Below, piece after piece: positions 45,460 to 53,383 of a stretch of DNA of 64,000 nt (positions within the stretch are counted from its first letter, which is position 1; each line of letters begins with the position of its first letter). The translations under genes and the position numbers were made by a program. A model generated the notes under the pieces. The model saw only the letters and a list, made by a program, of their open reading frames with translations, made no database searches and had not been told where the DNA came from. Origin of the DNA: Photobacterium proteolyticum (GTDB lineage: Bacteria > Pseudomonadota > Gammaproteobacteria > Enterobacterales > Vibrionaceae); the NCBI RefSeq assembly GCF_001939735.1, contig NZ_MJIL01000048.1, positions 1 to 64,000 of the forward strand. Reading direction: 5' to 3'.

Positions 45460-45486
45460 TTGCCTTACAACGATTGGGTAAGGCAA
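45460..45486 (-). promoter_or_regulatory. Hairpin between shell genes and aldehyde dehydrogenase gene
   Basis: A 9-bp perfect stem TTGCCTTAC/GTAAGGCAA with a 9-base loop lies in the 101-bp gap after the third BMC-H gene. On the minus strand it is followed by TCCTTCC, not a T-run, so it is more likely a processing or stabilising element than a full terminator. Confidence 0.55.
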
Positions 45487-45517
45487 ACTCGCCCCGGCAT
45501 CTTGCACAGCGGCAACG

Positions 45518-45796
45518 TTAGGCCTTGTGCTGGGATGCAATTTTCTCGATGTCATTGTGTGGGCGGGCAATCACGCGAGATGACACCACTTCACCCACTT
45601 TCTGAGCCGCTTCAATGCCTGACTCAACGGCAGCGTTTACCGCACCGACATCGCCTTTCACCATGACTGTAACCAGACCGGAACCTACATTTTCATAACC
45701 AATCAGCTCGATATTGGCGGCTTTGCACATGGCATCAGCAGCTTCAATACTTGGAACCAAACCCTTTGTTTCGATAAGACCAAGTGCATCTTTCAT
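45518..45796 (-). CDS. BMC-H shell protein, third copy
   Basis: This 92-residue hexameric shell tile (PduA/EutM type) has [56 protein letters not shown]. The pore-loop region GSGLVTVMV differs from its two neighbours at single positions (Thr-Val against Thr-Ala). AAGGAAAG precedes the ATG; it lies 12 bp after the second copy. It would form facets of the choline compartment. Confidence 0.95.
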   Translation of the reverse strand: MKDALGLIETKGLVPSIEAADAMCKAANIELIGYENVGSGLVTVMVKGDVGAVNAAVESGIEAAQKVGEVVSSRVIARPHNDIEKIASQHKA

Positions 45797-45808
45797 AGAA
45801 CTTTCCTT

Positions 45809-46093
45809 TTATTCAGTCACGGTGTACTGAGAGACAATTTTTTCGATATCGTTATGCGGGCGGGCAATCACCAAAGACGTGACAACCTCGCCAACGCGCT
45901 GCGCCGATTCCACACCGGAGTCCACTGCAGCCTTCACCGCACCGACATCACCACGGACCATGGCCGTTACCAGGCCAGAGCCCACGTTTTCATAGCCGAT
46001 CAAATCTACGTTGGCGGCTTTGCACATCGCATCAGCGGCTTCGATACACGCAACCAGTCCCTTAGTCTCGATAAGCCCTAAAGCATCACTCAT
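45809..46093 (-). CDS. BMC-H shell protein, second copy
   Basis: A 94-residue hexameric shell protein nearly identical to its neighbours ([56 protein letters not shown]) with a distinct tail SQYTVTE. An Arg replaces Lys next to the pore strand. GGAGGA precedes the ATG. Recent tandem duplication is the simplest origin of the three copies; slight changes near the pore suggest different permeability. Confidence 0.95.
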   Translation of the reverse strand: MSDALGLIETKGLVACIEAADAMCKAANVDLIGYENVGSGLVTAMVRGDVGAVKAAVDSGVESAQRVGEVVTSLVIARPHNDIEKIVSQYTVTE

Positions 46094-46116
46094 TGTCAGA
46101 TCCTCCGTTAACGCTC

Positions 46117-46395
46117 TTATGCTTTGTGTTTAATAACGATTTTGTTGATATCGTTATGCGGACGAGCAATCACTAGCGAAGTCACCACTTCACCCACGCG
46201 CTGTGCCGATTCCACACCAGAGTCAACCGCCGCTTTCACCGCGCCGACATCGCCTTTCACCATCGCTGTTACCAGACCTGAACCGACGTTCTCGTAACCG
46301 ATAAGTTCTACGTTTGCTGCCTTGCACATTGCATCTGCAGCTTCTACACAGGCAACCAGCCCTTTTGTTTCAATCAAACCTAATGCATCACCCAT
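46117..46395 (-). CDS. BMC-H shell protein, first copy
   Basis: The first gene of the operon encodes a 92-residue PduA/EutM-type shell hexamer ([56 protein letters not shown]). A strong GGAGG site precedes the ATG. The leader upstream (46396-46500) contains a terminator-like hairpin, so expression of the whole operon may be decided there. Corresponds in place to cmcA of choline microcompartment loci. Confidence 0.95.
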   Translation of the reverse strand: MGDALGLIETKGLVACVEAADAMCKAANVELIGYENVGSGLVTAMVKGDVGAVKAAVDSGVESAQRVGEVVTSLVIARPHNDINKIVIKHKA

Positions 46396-46438
46396 ATTTA
46401 TTTCCTCCGTACATAGGTCTCGAGTAAGCGTTATTGAG

Positions 46439-46499
46439 AAAAGGCCTCCAGGCCTTTTTATGTGGTTTTCTTATGGTTTTATTGGCCTGTTCCAACCAC
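46439..46499 (-). promoter_or_regulatory. Possible attenuator in the leader of the choline operon
   Basis: On the minus strand, 44 bp before the first shell gene, AAAAGGCCT-GG-AGGCCTTTT (46439-46458) forms a terminator-like hairpin ending in four T. Just upstream, CAGGCC (46484-46489) is complementary to GGCCTG of the hairpin's 5' arm and could form a competing pairing. GTGGTT/AACCAC (46462-46467 with 46494-46499) could sequester that segment. This is the layout of a switchable terminator; the trigger is unknown. It could alternatively be a simple leftover terminator. Confidence 0.5.
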
Positions 46500-46844
46500 G
46501 AAAAACACTATATTCCTCATCAAAAACAAATGGCATTAAACTCCAAGAATATGGGCAACTTAGTTGTTTATTCTTCTTCAAAGGCGAATTCACGCCCTGA
46601 TTCACAGAACTATCCTGATATTTATCTTTTGGCGATATTGGCAATTAACCTGAATAAGCAGCAAAAACGGAGCTAAATCACAGTAATGACAACCTTCGTT
46701 ATAACCGAATAGTCAGCATGGAAATTCCGGCATGTTTACCCGGAGAAAGTGTTGCCAATGAGCCAGGTCAAAAGCTAAAGCGGAAATAAAAGCAACAGAG
46801 AGGGAGTAAACATTCACCAGAGAGATGAATTAAAGAACCAAAAT
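46500..46844. other. Gene-free upstream region of the choline operon
   Basis: No gene is visible and no ORF here has a ribosome-binding site worth noting. The operon promoter must lie in this stretch, but I could not find a convincing -35/-10 pair or a clear CRP/FNR box. Confidence 0.5.
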
Positions 46845-46889
46845 AGAAGTAGAAGTAGAAGTAGAAGTAGAAGTAGAAGTAGAAGTAGA
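46845..46889. repeat. Hexamer tandem repeat (AGAAGT) x 7
   Basis: Seven perfect copies of AGAAGT (46845-46886) followed by a partial AGA. The array lies between the choline operon and the fidL-like gene and is not in a gene. A perfect short array of this kind can change length by slippage. Confidence 0.97.
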
Positions 46890-46952
46890 TAATTAATTTG
46901 AAGGGGTAAGCAAGGAAGAGTTTATACCGAAAGTCGGCCGGAATAATAAATA

Positions 46953-46982
46953 GCCGTCGACAACCAGTAGATTATTGACGGC
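46953..46982 (-). terminator. Possible terminator of the toxR/fidL-like pair
   Basis: GCCGTC/GACGGC stem with an 18-base loop, followed on the minus strand by the T-rich TATTTATTATT. The long loop makes it a weak candidate. Confidence 0.35.
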
Positions 46983-47068
46983 ATTTACCACTTAGAGATT
47001 AAGCCCTAGATATAAAGGCAATTAATAACTTGAGATTGAATAATACAAATAAGAAAGAACAGGGCGCT

Positions 47069-47578
47069 CTATTTGTCACTTAACGCACAGACAAACAACG
47101 GCGAGTTGATCGAGCTCAGCAATACGGTTCTATAGCTAAGCTTTTCGACTTTGATCAGCAGTTCATCATGGCTGTCAGACATTTCACGCATAAAATAATC
47201 AAACAGCACATCGGGGGATTCATCAATTGAGGATTTGGTCGAAGACCAGCTATGGACCTGATAATGGCGTTCATACCCTGAGACACGCTCACTGGTATAA
47301 TCGAACTGAACATATCGTTGCAAATACAGCCAGCCCGCTTTGGAATCGGAATAGCCCTCGACAACCAAGGAGCCTTTGCCACGGTCGCCAAAGCGAAAAT
47401 GAACATTCGCATTCACGGTTTCTGTCACCGTGTCTTCGAAGTGCATGATCGCCCGTGCCGTACAATTCAGATCACCAGATTGCGAGGGGATCACCTTTGA
47501 GACAAAGGGCAAAGTACAGAGGAAAAATAAAATCAGCGCGTAGAGAAAAAAAATCTTACCGCTTTTGCGTGTTAGCAT
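47069..47578 (-). CDS. FidL-like membrane-anchored protein
   Basis: The 169-residue product begins MLTRKSGKIFFLYALILFFLCTLPFVSK, a single N-terminal membrane helix, followed by a periplasmic domain with GDLNCTARAIMHFEDTVTETVNANVHFRFGDRGKGSLVVEGYSD. This pattern, and its gene order right behind a ToxR/CadC-like regulator, matches FidL-type proteins. It could hold or tune the periplasmic part of that regulator, as ToxS does for ToxR. The ATG overlaps the regulator stop codon (TAATG), so the two are coupled. Family call moderate. Confidence 0.65.
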   Translation of the reverse strand: MLTRKSGKIFFLYALILFFLCTLPFVSKVIPSQSGDLNCTARAIMHFEDTVTETVNANVHFRFGDRGKGSLVVEGYSDSKAGWLYLQRYVQFDYTSERVSGYERHYQVHSWSSTKSSIDESPDVLFDYFMREMSDSHDELLIKVEKLSYRTVLLSSINSPLFVCALSDK

Positions 47579-48390
47579 TATTTCTTCCAAGAATAATAAA
47601 AATAGTTATCACAGTAGGCGTAGGGGTTATTTTCGTTTTCGGCACATCGCGCAATGTAGGTTCGCCCTAACCCATTGCTTTGCAACTTATCCCCATAGAA
47701 AAAAATGAATCTTTCATGCTTGGCACAAGACAGACCCAGCTTGTCACGCACCGCTTTGAAGTTGGTGACGTATTTATCTCCCATCGCACTGTTTATCATC
47801 AGTTCAGGCGAAAAGAGCTCGCACAGACCACTCTCGACCTCAGTCAGGCTGACAATATGCAGCGAGCGCTCGGTGATGATGGCCGTCCAAAGCAAGCCCA
47901 ACGCCGCGATAAAGAGTGTTGCACTGGCAATCATCCAGTTCCGTTCCTGCTGCTCGGTTTGAGGCGGAAACTCTTGCTCCTTGATGCCTTTTACCAATGG
48001 TTCGGGGGCTATCTCTTTGTCATCACTCGCCTGCTGCAACAAAGGGTGCAGATGATTATCATCAATAACCTCAATCACCAGCTCGGGATTAAACTCCAGC
48101 CGCCCACGCGGAATGGTTACAATCACATTTTCAATATTGTAGCTGCGAAAAGATTTTCTCAACAAACTCAGGTACTGATTCAAATTACTGTTTGATGAAA
48201 TAAGACCGTTGTCATCCCATACCTTTTTCATCACTTCATCGCGCGTCAGCACGCCCGGGTGCTGAATTAAAAAAAACAATAATGCATTGGCGGTAATAGA
48301 AAGCTGAGTGTCATCTGCTGCTTGTCCTTCAAGCTTTAGCGTGCCATCTATTGCATCGTAATATAGAAACCCATTTATTTTATACTTCAT
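47578..48390 (-). CDS. ToxR/CadC-like transmembrane transcriptional regulator
   Basis: The 270-residue protein joins an N-terminal OmpR-type winged helix (about 5-105: LTRDEVMKKVWDDNGLISSNSNLNQYLSLLRKSF, then IENVIVTIPRGRLEF) to one membrane helix at about 152-171 and a periplasmic domain of roughly 95 residues with four cysteines. It should bind DNA while anchored in the inner membrane and sense a periplasmic signal. It overlaps the fidL-like gene by 1 base. Its target is unknown; the choline operon promoter region lies about 0.5 kb beyond the pair. No ligand can be inferred. Confidence 0.85.
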   Translation of the reverse strand: MKYKINGFLYYDAIDGTLKLEGQAADDTQLSITANALLFFLIQHPGVLTRDEVMKKVWDDNGLISSNSNLNQYLSLLRKSFRSYNIENVIVTIPRGRLEFNPELVIEVIDDNHLHPLLQQASDDKEIAPEPLVKGIKEQEFPPQTEQQERNWMIASATLFIAALGLLWTAIITERSLHIVSLTEVESGLCELFSPELMINSAMGDKYVTNFKAVRDKLGLSCAKHERFIFFYGDKLQSNGLGRTYIARCAENENNPYAYCDNYFYYSWKK

Positions 48391-48448
48391 TGGTATAGGC
48401 TAATTCCGCTCAAAATGACCGCAATTCCCCGTATCCTGACGCCTTTCC

Positions 48449-48685
48449 ATGACAATAAAATATACAACTGCCACCAACCCTGTATTTATCAGAGTAAAAA
48501 TGGACCCGTGGATAATAACAATCGCAGAATCTAATTGGAGTGGGGAAATAATCGAAGGTGAATCATACCGCCGGGATGAGAACTCTATTTTTGATGCAGA
48601 TCAAGAGAAGCTGGTCAGACAAGATCACATCGCTCTATTATGTCTACCAAGTCACATGAAACTATTCACACTGACTGAAAAATAA
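48449..48685 (+). CDS. Possible small protein of unknown function
   Basis: A 78-codon open frame with no recognisable domain and no good ribosome-binding site. The C-terminal half (SYRRDENSIFDADQEKLVRQDHIALLCLPSH) has a reasonable amino-acid mix. It is the only candidate gene in a kilobase-long gap. It may be spurious. Confidence 0.25.
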   Translation: MTIKYTTATNPVFIRVKMDPWIITIAESNWSGEIIEGESYRRDENSIFDADQEKLVRQDHIALLCLPSHMKLFTLTEK

Positions 48686-49462
48686 TCCACCGGATATTTA
48701 TTTTCTATAATGAAATATATCAATATTCTTTATTGTGAAAAAATAAATGATATAAGCGGTTATCGAGTTAGTGAACGGTGGCTAACAACTCTTTTTATTT
48801 CCACTCGATATTTTCAACATTATAACTTAGCTGTTACTTTTGCTGATTGTACTTAAGCAACCTCAAGAAGCTCGTTTCATGGCCCAAACCTCGATAGAGA
48901 TTTACCAAAACGTATTTAGCTGTGATGGCAGCGTCAGGTTGACCTGCAACGCAATCATACCCTGTCAGCATCATTACGGCTTACCTCCACCAGCAAAATC
49001 AGCGTGATGAAAAGCGCTTAACGCGCGATGAAATCACCCGCTTCAGCGTAATAAAGCCAAAGAAAATAACCTTGAACCAGCACCGAGCCGAGCCTCATTT
49101 TCTAGCCCAATTTATCCGAGCTGGAACATAGAGCACCCTATTAGCACAAAAAGATCATTAAAAACATGGTCTTATATTGATTGATCACTGTTTTTCCCAA
49201 CGCCTGTTGTCATACATTGACAACAGGGCATGAACGTTCAGCGATCTTGCTTCCAGTTTCTTGTTTACCGCCTGATCTTATTTCGCCGTTAGAAATTTGT
49301 TCCATTTTTTACCCATCACTACAAATAGGTATATTCCTTTAACGAAATCAATCGCACTTTTTATGCTTCATAGCTCCCTTCGAAATCGTTATCAGTAAAA
49401 TAGTTTATAACTTTTAAGAATGCCATTTGCATTTAAATTCTGTGAGCAGGAAGCTAGAGATT
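48686..49462. other. Long gene-poor region
   Basis: No intact gene is visible. Around 48880-49130 short, mutually interrupted frames (for example one ending EPHFLAQFIRAGT before a stop near 49131) give a protein-like feel and may be decayed coding sequence, but I cannot name a parent. An exact palindrome at 49203-49227 is listed separately. The promoter of the XRE regulator should lie in the last 150 bp. Confidence 0.45.
49203..49227. promoter_or_regulatory. Perfect 10-5-10 palindrome
   Basis: CCTGTTGTCA-TACAT-TGACAACAGG is a perfect inverted repeat without a T-tract on either strand. It lies 236 bp before the XRE-type regulator and could be an operator or a rho-dependent/processing hairpin. 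Confidence 0.5.
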
Positions 49463-50101
49463 ATGGAATATTTAGAGAGAATTAAGCGATTAGCTAAAAT
49501 CCAGGGGATCAGCCAAAAACAACTTGGCGAGGCTTTAGATCTTCAGCAAGGTACAATGAGCCGCAAACTATCGGGCAAGTACGGTATCGAAGTCCGTGAG
49601 CTTGAAAAAATTGCGCAGACCCTGAGCACGTCTATCAGCTACCTGCTTACCGGACAAATTGATACCGGTACTCAGGCCACAACGGCGATCTCCGACGAGT
49701 CGACCCAGGGTTCAACCAGCACCTATATCCCGATCATTCACCGCAAGGATTTTATTTCCTACAGCCAGGGCGGCTCTGTGGATGTCGTTAGCAAACGTGC
49801 CATTCCGCAGCACCTTGATCGCGAAGAGTGCCTGGGGCTGTTGGTCGACAACGAGAACATCTCCCAGTGTGCTCCGGTAGGCAGCTACGCGCTGGCAACA
49901 CGCAAGGCTTCATACCGTCCGAAGCAACCGGTTTTTGCTTCTGTACGCGGCAGTGAGCCGGATTTCTACCACATGACCCAACTGGCAGACGGTGTTGTTT
50001 TTTCAACCTCACAGCCAGATTTTCCGAACCTGTTTGTGAATAACGACGAGTTCCAGATCCACGGCTATATCATCCAGTCTGACTGGGCATACGACCGTTA
50101 A
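49463..50101 (+). CDS. XRE-family repressor with S24-like C-terminal domain
   Basis: From the ATG at 49463 the protein has 212 residues. An N-terminal helix-turn-helix (LAKIQGISQKQLGEALDLQQGTMSRKLSGKYGIEVRELEKIAQTLSTSISYLL) is followed by a linker and a domain resembling the LexA/CI peptidase S24 fold (LLVDNENISQCAPVGSYALATR ... HGYIIQSDWAYDR). At the place where S24 repressors have the catalytic Ser (GDSM) this protein reads NENISQ, so self-cleavage is doubtful and the domain probably dimerises only. It stands alone, 67 bp before yjjX. Target unknown. Confidence 0.8.
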   Translation: MEYLERIKRLAKIQGISQKQLGEALDLQQGTMSRKLSGKYGIEVRELEKIAQTLSTSISYLLTGQIDTGTQATTAISDESTQGSTSTYIPIIHRKDFISYSQGGSVDVVSKRAIPQHLDREECLGLLVDNENISQCAPVGSYALATRKASYRPKQPVFASVRGSEPDFYHMTQLADGVVFSTSQPDFPNLFVNNDEFQIHGYIIQSDWAYDR

Positions 50102-50168
50102 GACTTATCTGTCTATTTACGTGACTTCATGCTGGCAAACCGTAAAATAGCCGGGTGGAGGTAATCGT

Positions 50169-50690
50169 ATGTCATCAGTTATTGTCGCCTCAGCGAACCC
50201 GGCCAAGATATCGGCCGTCGCTGAGGCTTTTTCAGCCGCATTCCCAGATCAGACCTTCTCTTTTGAAGGGATCAGTGTCGCCAGCGAGGTTCGCGATCAG
50301 CCAATGTGTGCTGACGAGACCCTGTCCGGTGCCCGCAACCGAATCACCAATGCCCGCCGCAGCAAACCTGATGCCGACTACTATGTCAGTATCGAGGCCG
50401 GCATCGACGGCAACTTCACCTTTGCCTGGATGGTGATAGAAAACGCCTATCAGCGGGGCGAATCCCGCTCTGCCTCCCTGCCGCTGCCACCCGAGGCCCT
50501 GGAGAAAGTCCATCAGGGGATCGAGCTGGGTGATGTCATGGACGAAATGTTCAACCAACACAACGTCAAACAGCAAGGCGGGGCAATTGCCATGCTGACC
50601 AACCATAAACTCAGCCGCAGCTCGGTCTACCAGCAGGCACTTATCCTGGCCCTGATCCCGTTTATGAACCAGGAACTCTTCCCGGTATAA
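50169..50690 (+). CDS. yjjX: Inosine/xanthosine triphosphatase YjjX
   Basis: YjjX hydrolyses ITP and XTP to the diphosphates, removing damaged purine nucleotides. The 173-residue product has SVIVASANPAKISAVAEAF at the N-terminus and YYVSIEAGIDG, the HAM1/NTPase-related signature, with the family length (170 in E. coli). GGAGGT lies 6 bases before the ATG. It is adjacent to and convergent with trpR, next to slt, the order also found in enteric bacteria. Confidence 0.92.
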   Translation: MSSVIVASANPAKISAVAEAFSAAFPDQTFSFEGISVASEVRDQPMCADETLSGARNRITNARRSKPDADYYVSIEAGIDGNFTFAWMVIENAYQRGESRSASLPLPPEALEKVHQGIELGDVMDEMFNQHNVKQQGGAIAMLTNHKLSRSSVYQQALILALIPFMNQELFPV

Positions 50691-50705
50691 AAACCAACCG
50701 GTGCC

Positions 50706-50758
50706 TGGCTTCTAGGTACCAAGCTTTTAGGTACCAGAATTCTAGGTACCGGGCTTCT
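50706..50758. repeat. Degenerate repeats of TCTAGGTACC
   Basis: Three imperfect copies of a 15-16 bp unit with core T(C/T)TAGGTACC occur at about 50712, 50727 and 50743, followed by a fourth start CTTCTA. The core shares AGGTAC with the heptamer array at 60595. It fills the gap between yjjX and the trpR terminator. Confidence 0.75.
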
Positions 50759-50774
50759 ATAAGAAAGCAGATAT

Positions 50775-50799
50775 AAAAAACCCTGCCGAGTGGCAGGGT
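50775..50799 (-). terminator. trpR terminator
   Basis: Stem ACCCTGCC/GGCAGGGT (50780-50787 with 50792-50799), followed on the minus strand by TTTTTTAT. Confidence 0.88.
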
Positions 50800-50843
50800 G
50801 ATGTGTCCATGCAGCGCACCAGCGAAAAGCTGGTACTACGCAA

Positions 50844-51167
50844 TCAAAGCGCCTTCTTGGCACTCTGCTGTTGCAGCAAATCAGACAACCAGGCTTTGGT
50901 CTCATCATCGTGATGCTTCAACTCATTGGATCCGCGGGTGATCGTCGCGACACCCACTCCCAGCAGTTCACTGATCTTACGCTGGCTGCGATCTCCATTT
51001 AACAGTTCATAGAAAATATTGATGCGGGACAGCAGCACCGTGCGCTCATCCGGTGTCAGCAGCAATTTCAGCAAGGTATCGTCTTTTTGCTCGGTCGCGG
51101 CCTGATGCAAAATATCGATCACCTGCTGCCAGTCAGTAAATTCAGGTGTTTCTGGAGTAGAAGACAT
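50844..51167 (-). CDS. trpR: Trp operon repressor TrpR
   Basis: TrpR represses tryptophan biosynthesis genes when bound to L-tryptophan. The 107-residue all-helical protein has the dimer core DDTLLKLLLTPDERTVLLSRINIFYELL and the helix-turn-helix QRKISELLGVGVATITRGSNELK. Length matches the family (108). It follows slt on the minus strand by 82 bp and converges on yjjX. A half-site ACTAGTAC at 51250-51257 recalls the trp operator but a full operator is not evident. Confidence 0.96.
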   Translation of the reverse strand: MSSTPETPEFTDWQQVIDILHQAATEQKDDTLLKLLLTPDERTVLLSRINIFYELLNGDRSQRKISELLGVGVATITRGSNELKHHDDETKAWLSDLLQQQSAKKAL

Positions 51168-51249
51168 TTAAACCTCATCAATGAGTACAGTTCTCAGTCA
51201 GGATTCTACCGCGTTCTGGATACGCAACCAAGCCAAGGTGACATATCGA

Positions 51250-53181
51250 CTAGTACATGGCTTCTAATTCATTCGGCTTAAGCAACGGGTTTTTATCGCC
51301 GGTCAGATCGCCATAGTAGACTTCAAACATCAGAATGTTCTGCACATAGCCCCGGGTTTCGGTAAACGGGATCGCTTCAATAAACTCAAACACATCCAGT
51401 TGTTCATCGGTTTCCTGACGCCAGCGTTTCACCCGGCTCGGACCGGCATTGTAGGCCGCAAAAGCAAAGATGCGGTTGTTGTCGTAACGCTCCAGCATCA
51501 TCTTCAGATACCCGCTGCCGAGACGAATGTTCACCCCGGGATCAAACAGGCTTTTCTTACCCTTGTAGTTACGTCCGAGCTTTTGCGCGGTCTCCTTTGC
51601 CGTGCCAGGCATTAGCTGCATCAGGCCACGCGCGCCGACCGGTGATACCGCCTCGACATTGAGGGCACTTTCCTGACGGGCCAGTGCCATCATCGTCGTA
51701 GCAGGCAAATCCCGTTTCTTGCTGAAAAAGTCGAACCACCATTTATGGGCTATCGGGAACCGCAGCTCGACATAATCCCACAGCTGACCGGAGATCGTCG
51801 CCTGCACCGCAAAGTGATGCCATTTGTTGGCCGCAGCATAGGTGGCAAGCATCACCACCTCGTCATTATTCATATGGTCAAGCAGGTAGTGCCATTCCCT
51901 GTCCGCCGCAAAAATCTTGTCCAGTGCAATCAGCTCTTTGATCCGCCGCAGTGTCTTGCCGTACTCGTAGGTCAGCGACATCGACTGGTTAGGGTTCTTG
52001 ACCGGATAGACAACGGGCTTGTTCAATACCGTGGCAGCCGCAGCACTGTAGAAATCACGCTGGCCGAGAATAGAGCGGTACAGCTCCTCGGCAGCGGCCT
52101 CATTCCCCGCTTTGGCCTGTAACTTGGCACGCCAGAAGGTCCAGCGCGTCGATGCCTTGTCCGCCTCGGACAGACGATCTATCCAAAGCCCGGCTTCTTT
52201 CCAGTCTGCCTTGCGAATTGCCACCCGGATCCGGCGCTCCAGCAAATTGGTACTGTTACTGGTGGCCACCTTGTCATCTCGCCAACGCAGTAACGCCTCG
52301 TCATCGGTAGAGAACAGCCGGCTGGCAGTATAGTCGGCCAGCAACTGGCGCTTGGCCTTGGAATAATGCTGACCGTCCATGGTGCGCTGGTATTGCTTGA
52401 CGGCTTCCCTGACATCTTTCCGTACCAGACGCTTGTAGGCCAGTACGGTCAAGCTCTGGTTAAACGGGGTTACCTTGCTGCGTTTGGAAAAAGCCGCCAC
52501 GCCATCGGGATCATCGTACAACGCCAGTACTTCTCTCCCTTTGGCTTTCCCGCTTCCCGACAGCTGCTTGTTCAAATACTTGAGGCGATTTCGGTGGCCT
52601 TCTTCATACACCAGCAACATACGATCGAGGATCAGGGTATTGGTTCTCTGGCCTGCTTTCTGCCACTTGTTCAAAAGCGGGTCGCAGGCATCACTCAGCG
52701 ACTTGCCAGTCAGCCAGAGTGACTCCGCACCCTGCCAGGCCACTTCGGTATTGCCCAGTTTGCTTTGGGCATAGTAATAGTGGCACTTCAGCACCTCCCC
52801 GCGGGGCGGCATCGGCTGCACCTCGACAAAGTTCTGCCAGCGCTTGGTACCGGCCAGGTACTCAAGATAACGGGACTTGATGGTGGTACTGAACGGCAGA
52901 TTTTTGTATTCCTCGATGAAGTCTTCCACCTGCTTGGGCGTCTTCATAAACAACAAACGAGAAAAGTCACGATAATCGAGATAAGGGGTAAGAGGGTAAT
53001 CGTCCAGCTTGTCCCTGAGCTTGCGGTACTCGTCGATATTGTCCTCTTCCAGCGCGATACCGGCTTGCTCATACCAATCGCGCTGCTGCTCAAGATCGGC
53101 AGCCAAAGAGGTGGGGACGGCAACTATGCCTGCTGTGATAATTACAACCGAGAATGCTTTACGAAGAAAATAGCCAATCAC
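51250..53181 (-). CDS. slt: Soluble lytic murein transglycosylase
   Basis: Slt70 is a periplasmic enzyme that cuts the glycan strands of peptidoglycan to 1,6-anhydromuropeptides. The 643-residue precursor has a signal peptide (MIGYFLRKAFSVVIITAGIVAVPTSLAA), a long superhelical U/L-domain and the C-terminal lysozyme-like domain with the catalytic Glu near 501 in ARQESALNVEAVSPVGARGLMQLMPGTA. Final motifs AAYNAGPSRVKRW and ETRGYVQNIL are typical. It is upstream of trpR on the same strand, as in E. coli. Confidence 0.96.
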   Translation of the reverse strand: MIGYFLRKAFSVVIITAGIVAVPTSLAADLEQQRDWYEQAGIALEEDNIDEYRKLRDKLDDYPLTPYLDYRDFSRLLFMKTPKQVEDFIEEYKNLPFSTTIKSRYLEYLAGTKRWQNFVEVQPMPPRGEVLKCHYYYAQSKLGNTEVAWQGAESLWLTGKSLSDACDPLLNKWQKAGQRTNTLILDRMLLVYEEGHRNRLKYLNKQLSGSGKAKGREVLALYDDPDGVAAFSKRSKVTPFNQSLTVLAYKRLVRKDVREAVKQYQRTMDGQHYSKAKRQLLADYTASRLFSTDDEALLRWRDDKVATSNSTNLLERRIRVAIRKADWKEAGLWIDRLSEADKASTRWTFWRAKLQAKAGNEAAAEELYRSILGQRDFYSAAAATVLNKPVVYPVKNPNQSMSLTYEYGKTLRRIKELIALDKIFAADREWHYLLDHMNNDEVVMLATYAAANKWHHFAVQATISGQLWDYVELRFPIAHKWWFDFFSKKRDLPATTMMALARQESALNVEAVSPVGARGLMQLMPGTAKETAQKLGRNYKGKKSLFDPGVNIRLGSGYLKMMLERYDNNRIFAFAAYNAGPSRVKRWRQETDEQLDVFEFIEAIPFTETRGYVQNILMFEVYYGDLTGDKNPLLKPNELEAMY

Positions 53182-53383
53182 AACACAATCCTATTCTGGC
53201 CCTGCCAGCAGTGCCAGATCTATCCAATACTATGCTTATTTGCCTGAACAACAAGTGATAACACGATCCAGTAACAGGCTGGTATTTATTCATCTTAAAC
53301 GCTAATTATGAACAATGCTGTTAAACTTATGTCCAGAACAGGTAAAATACCCCTCCACTTTATATTAGAGATTGCAAACGGAT

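Noticed and set aside
51240..51257. trp operator in front of trpR
   Set aside because: Only a half-site ACTAGTAC is seen and it lies over the slt stop region; a full palindrome is missing.
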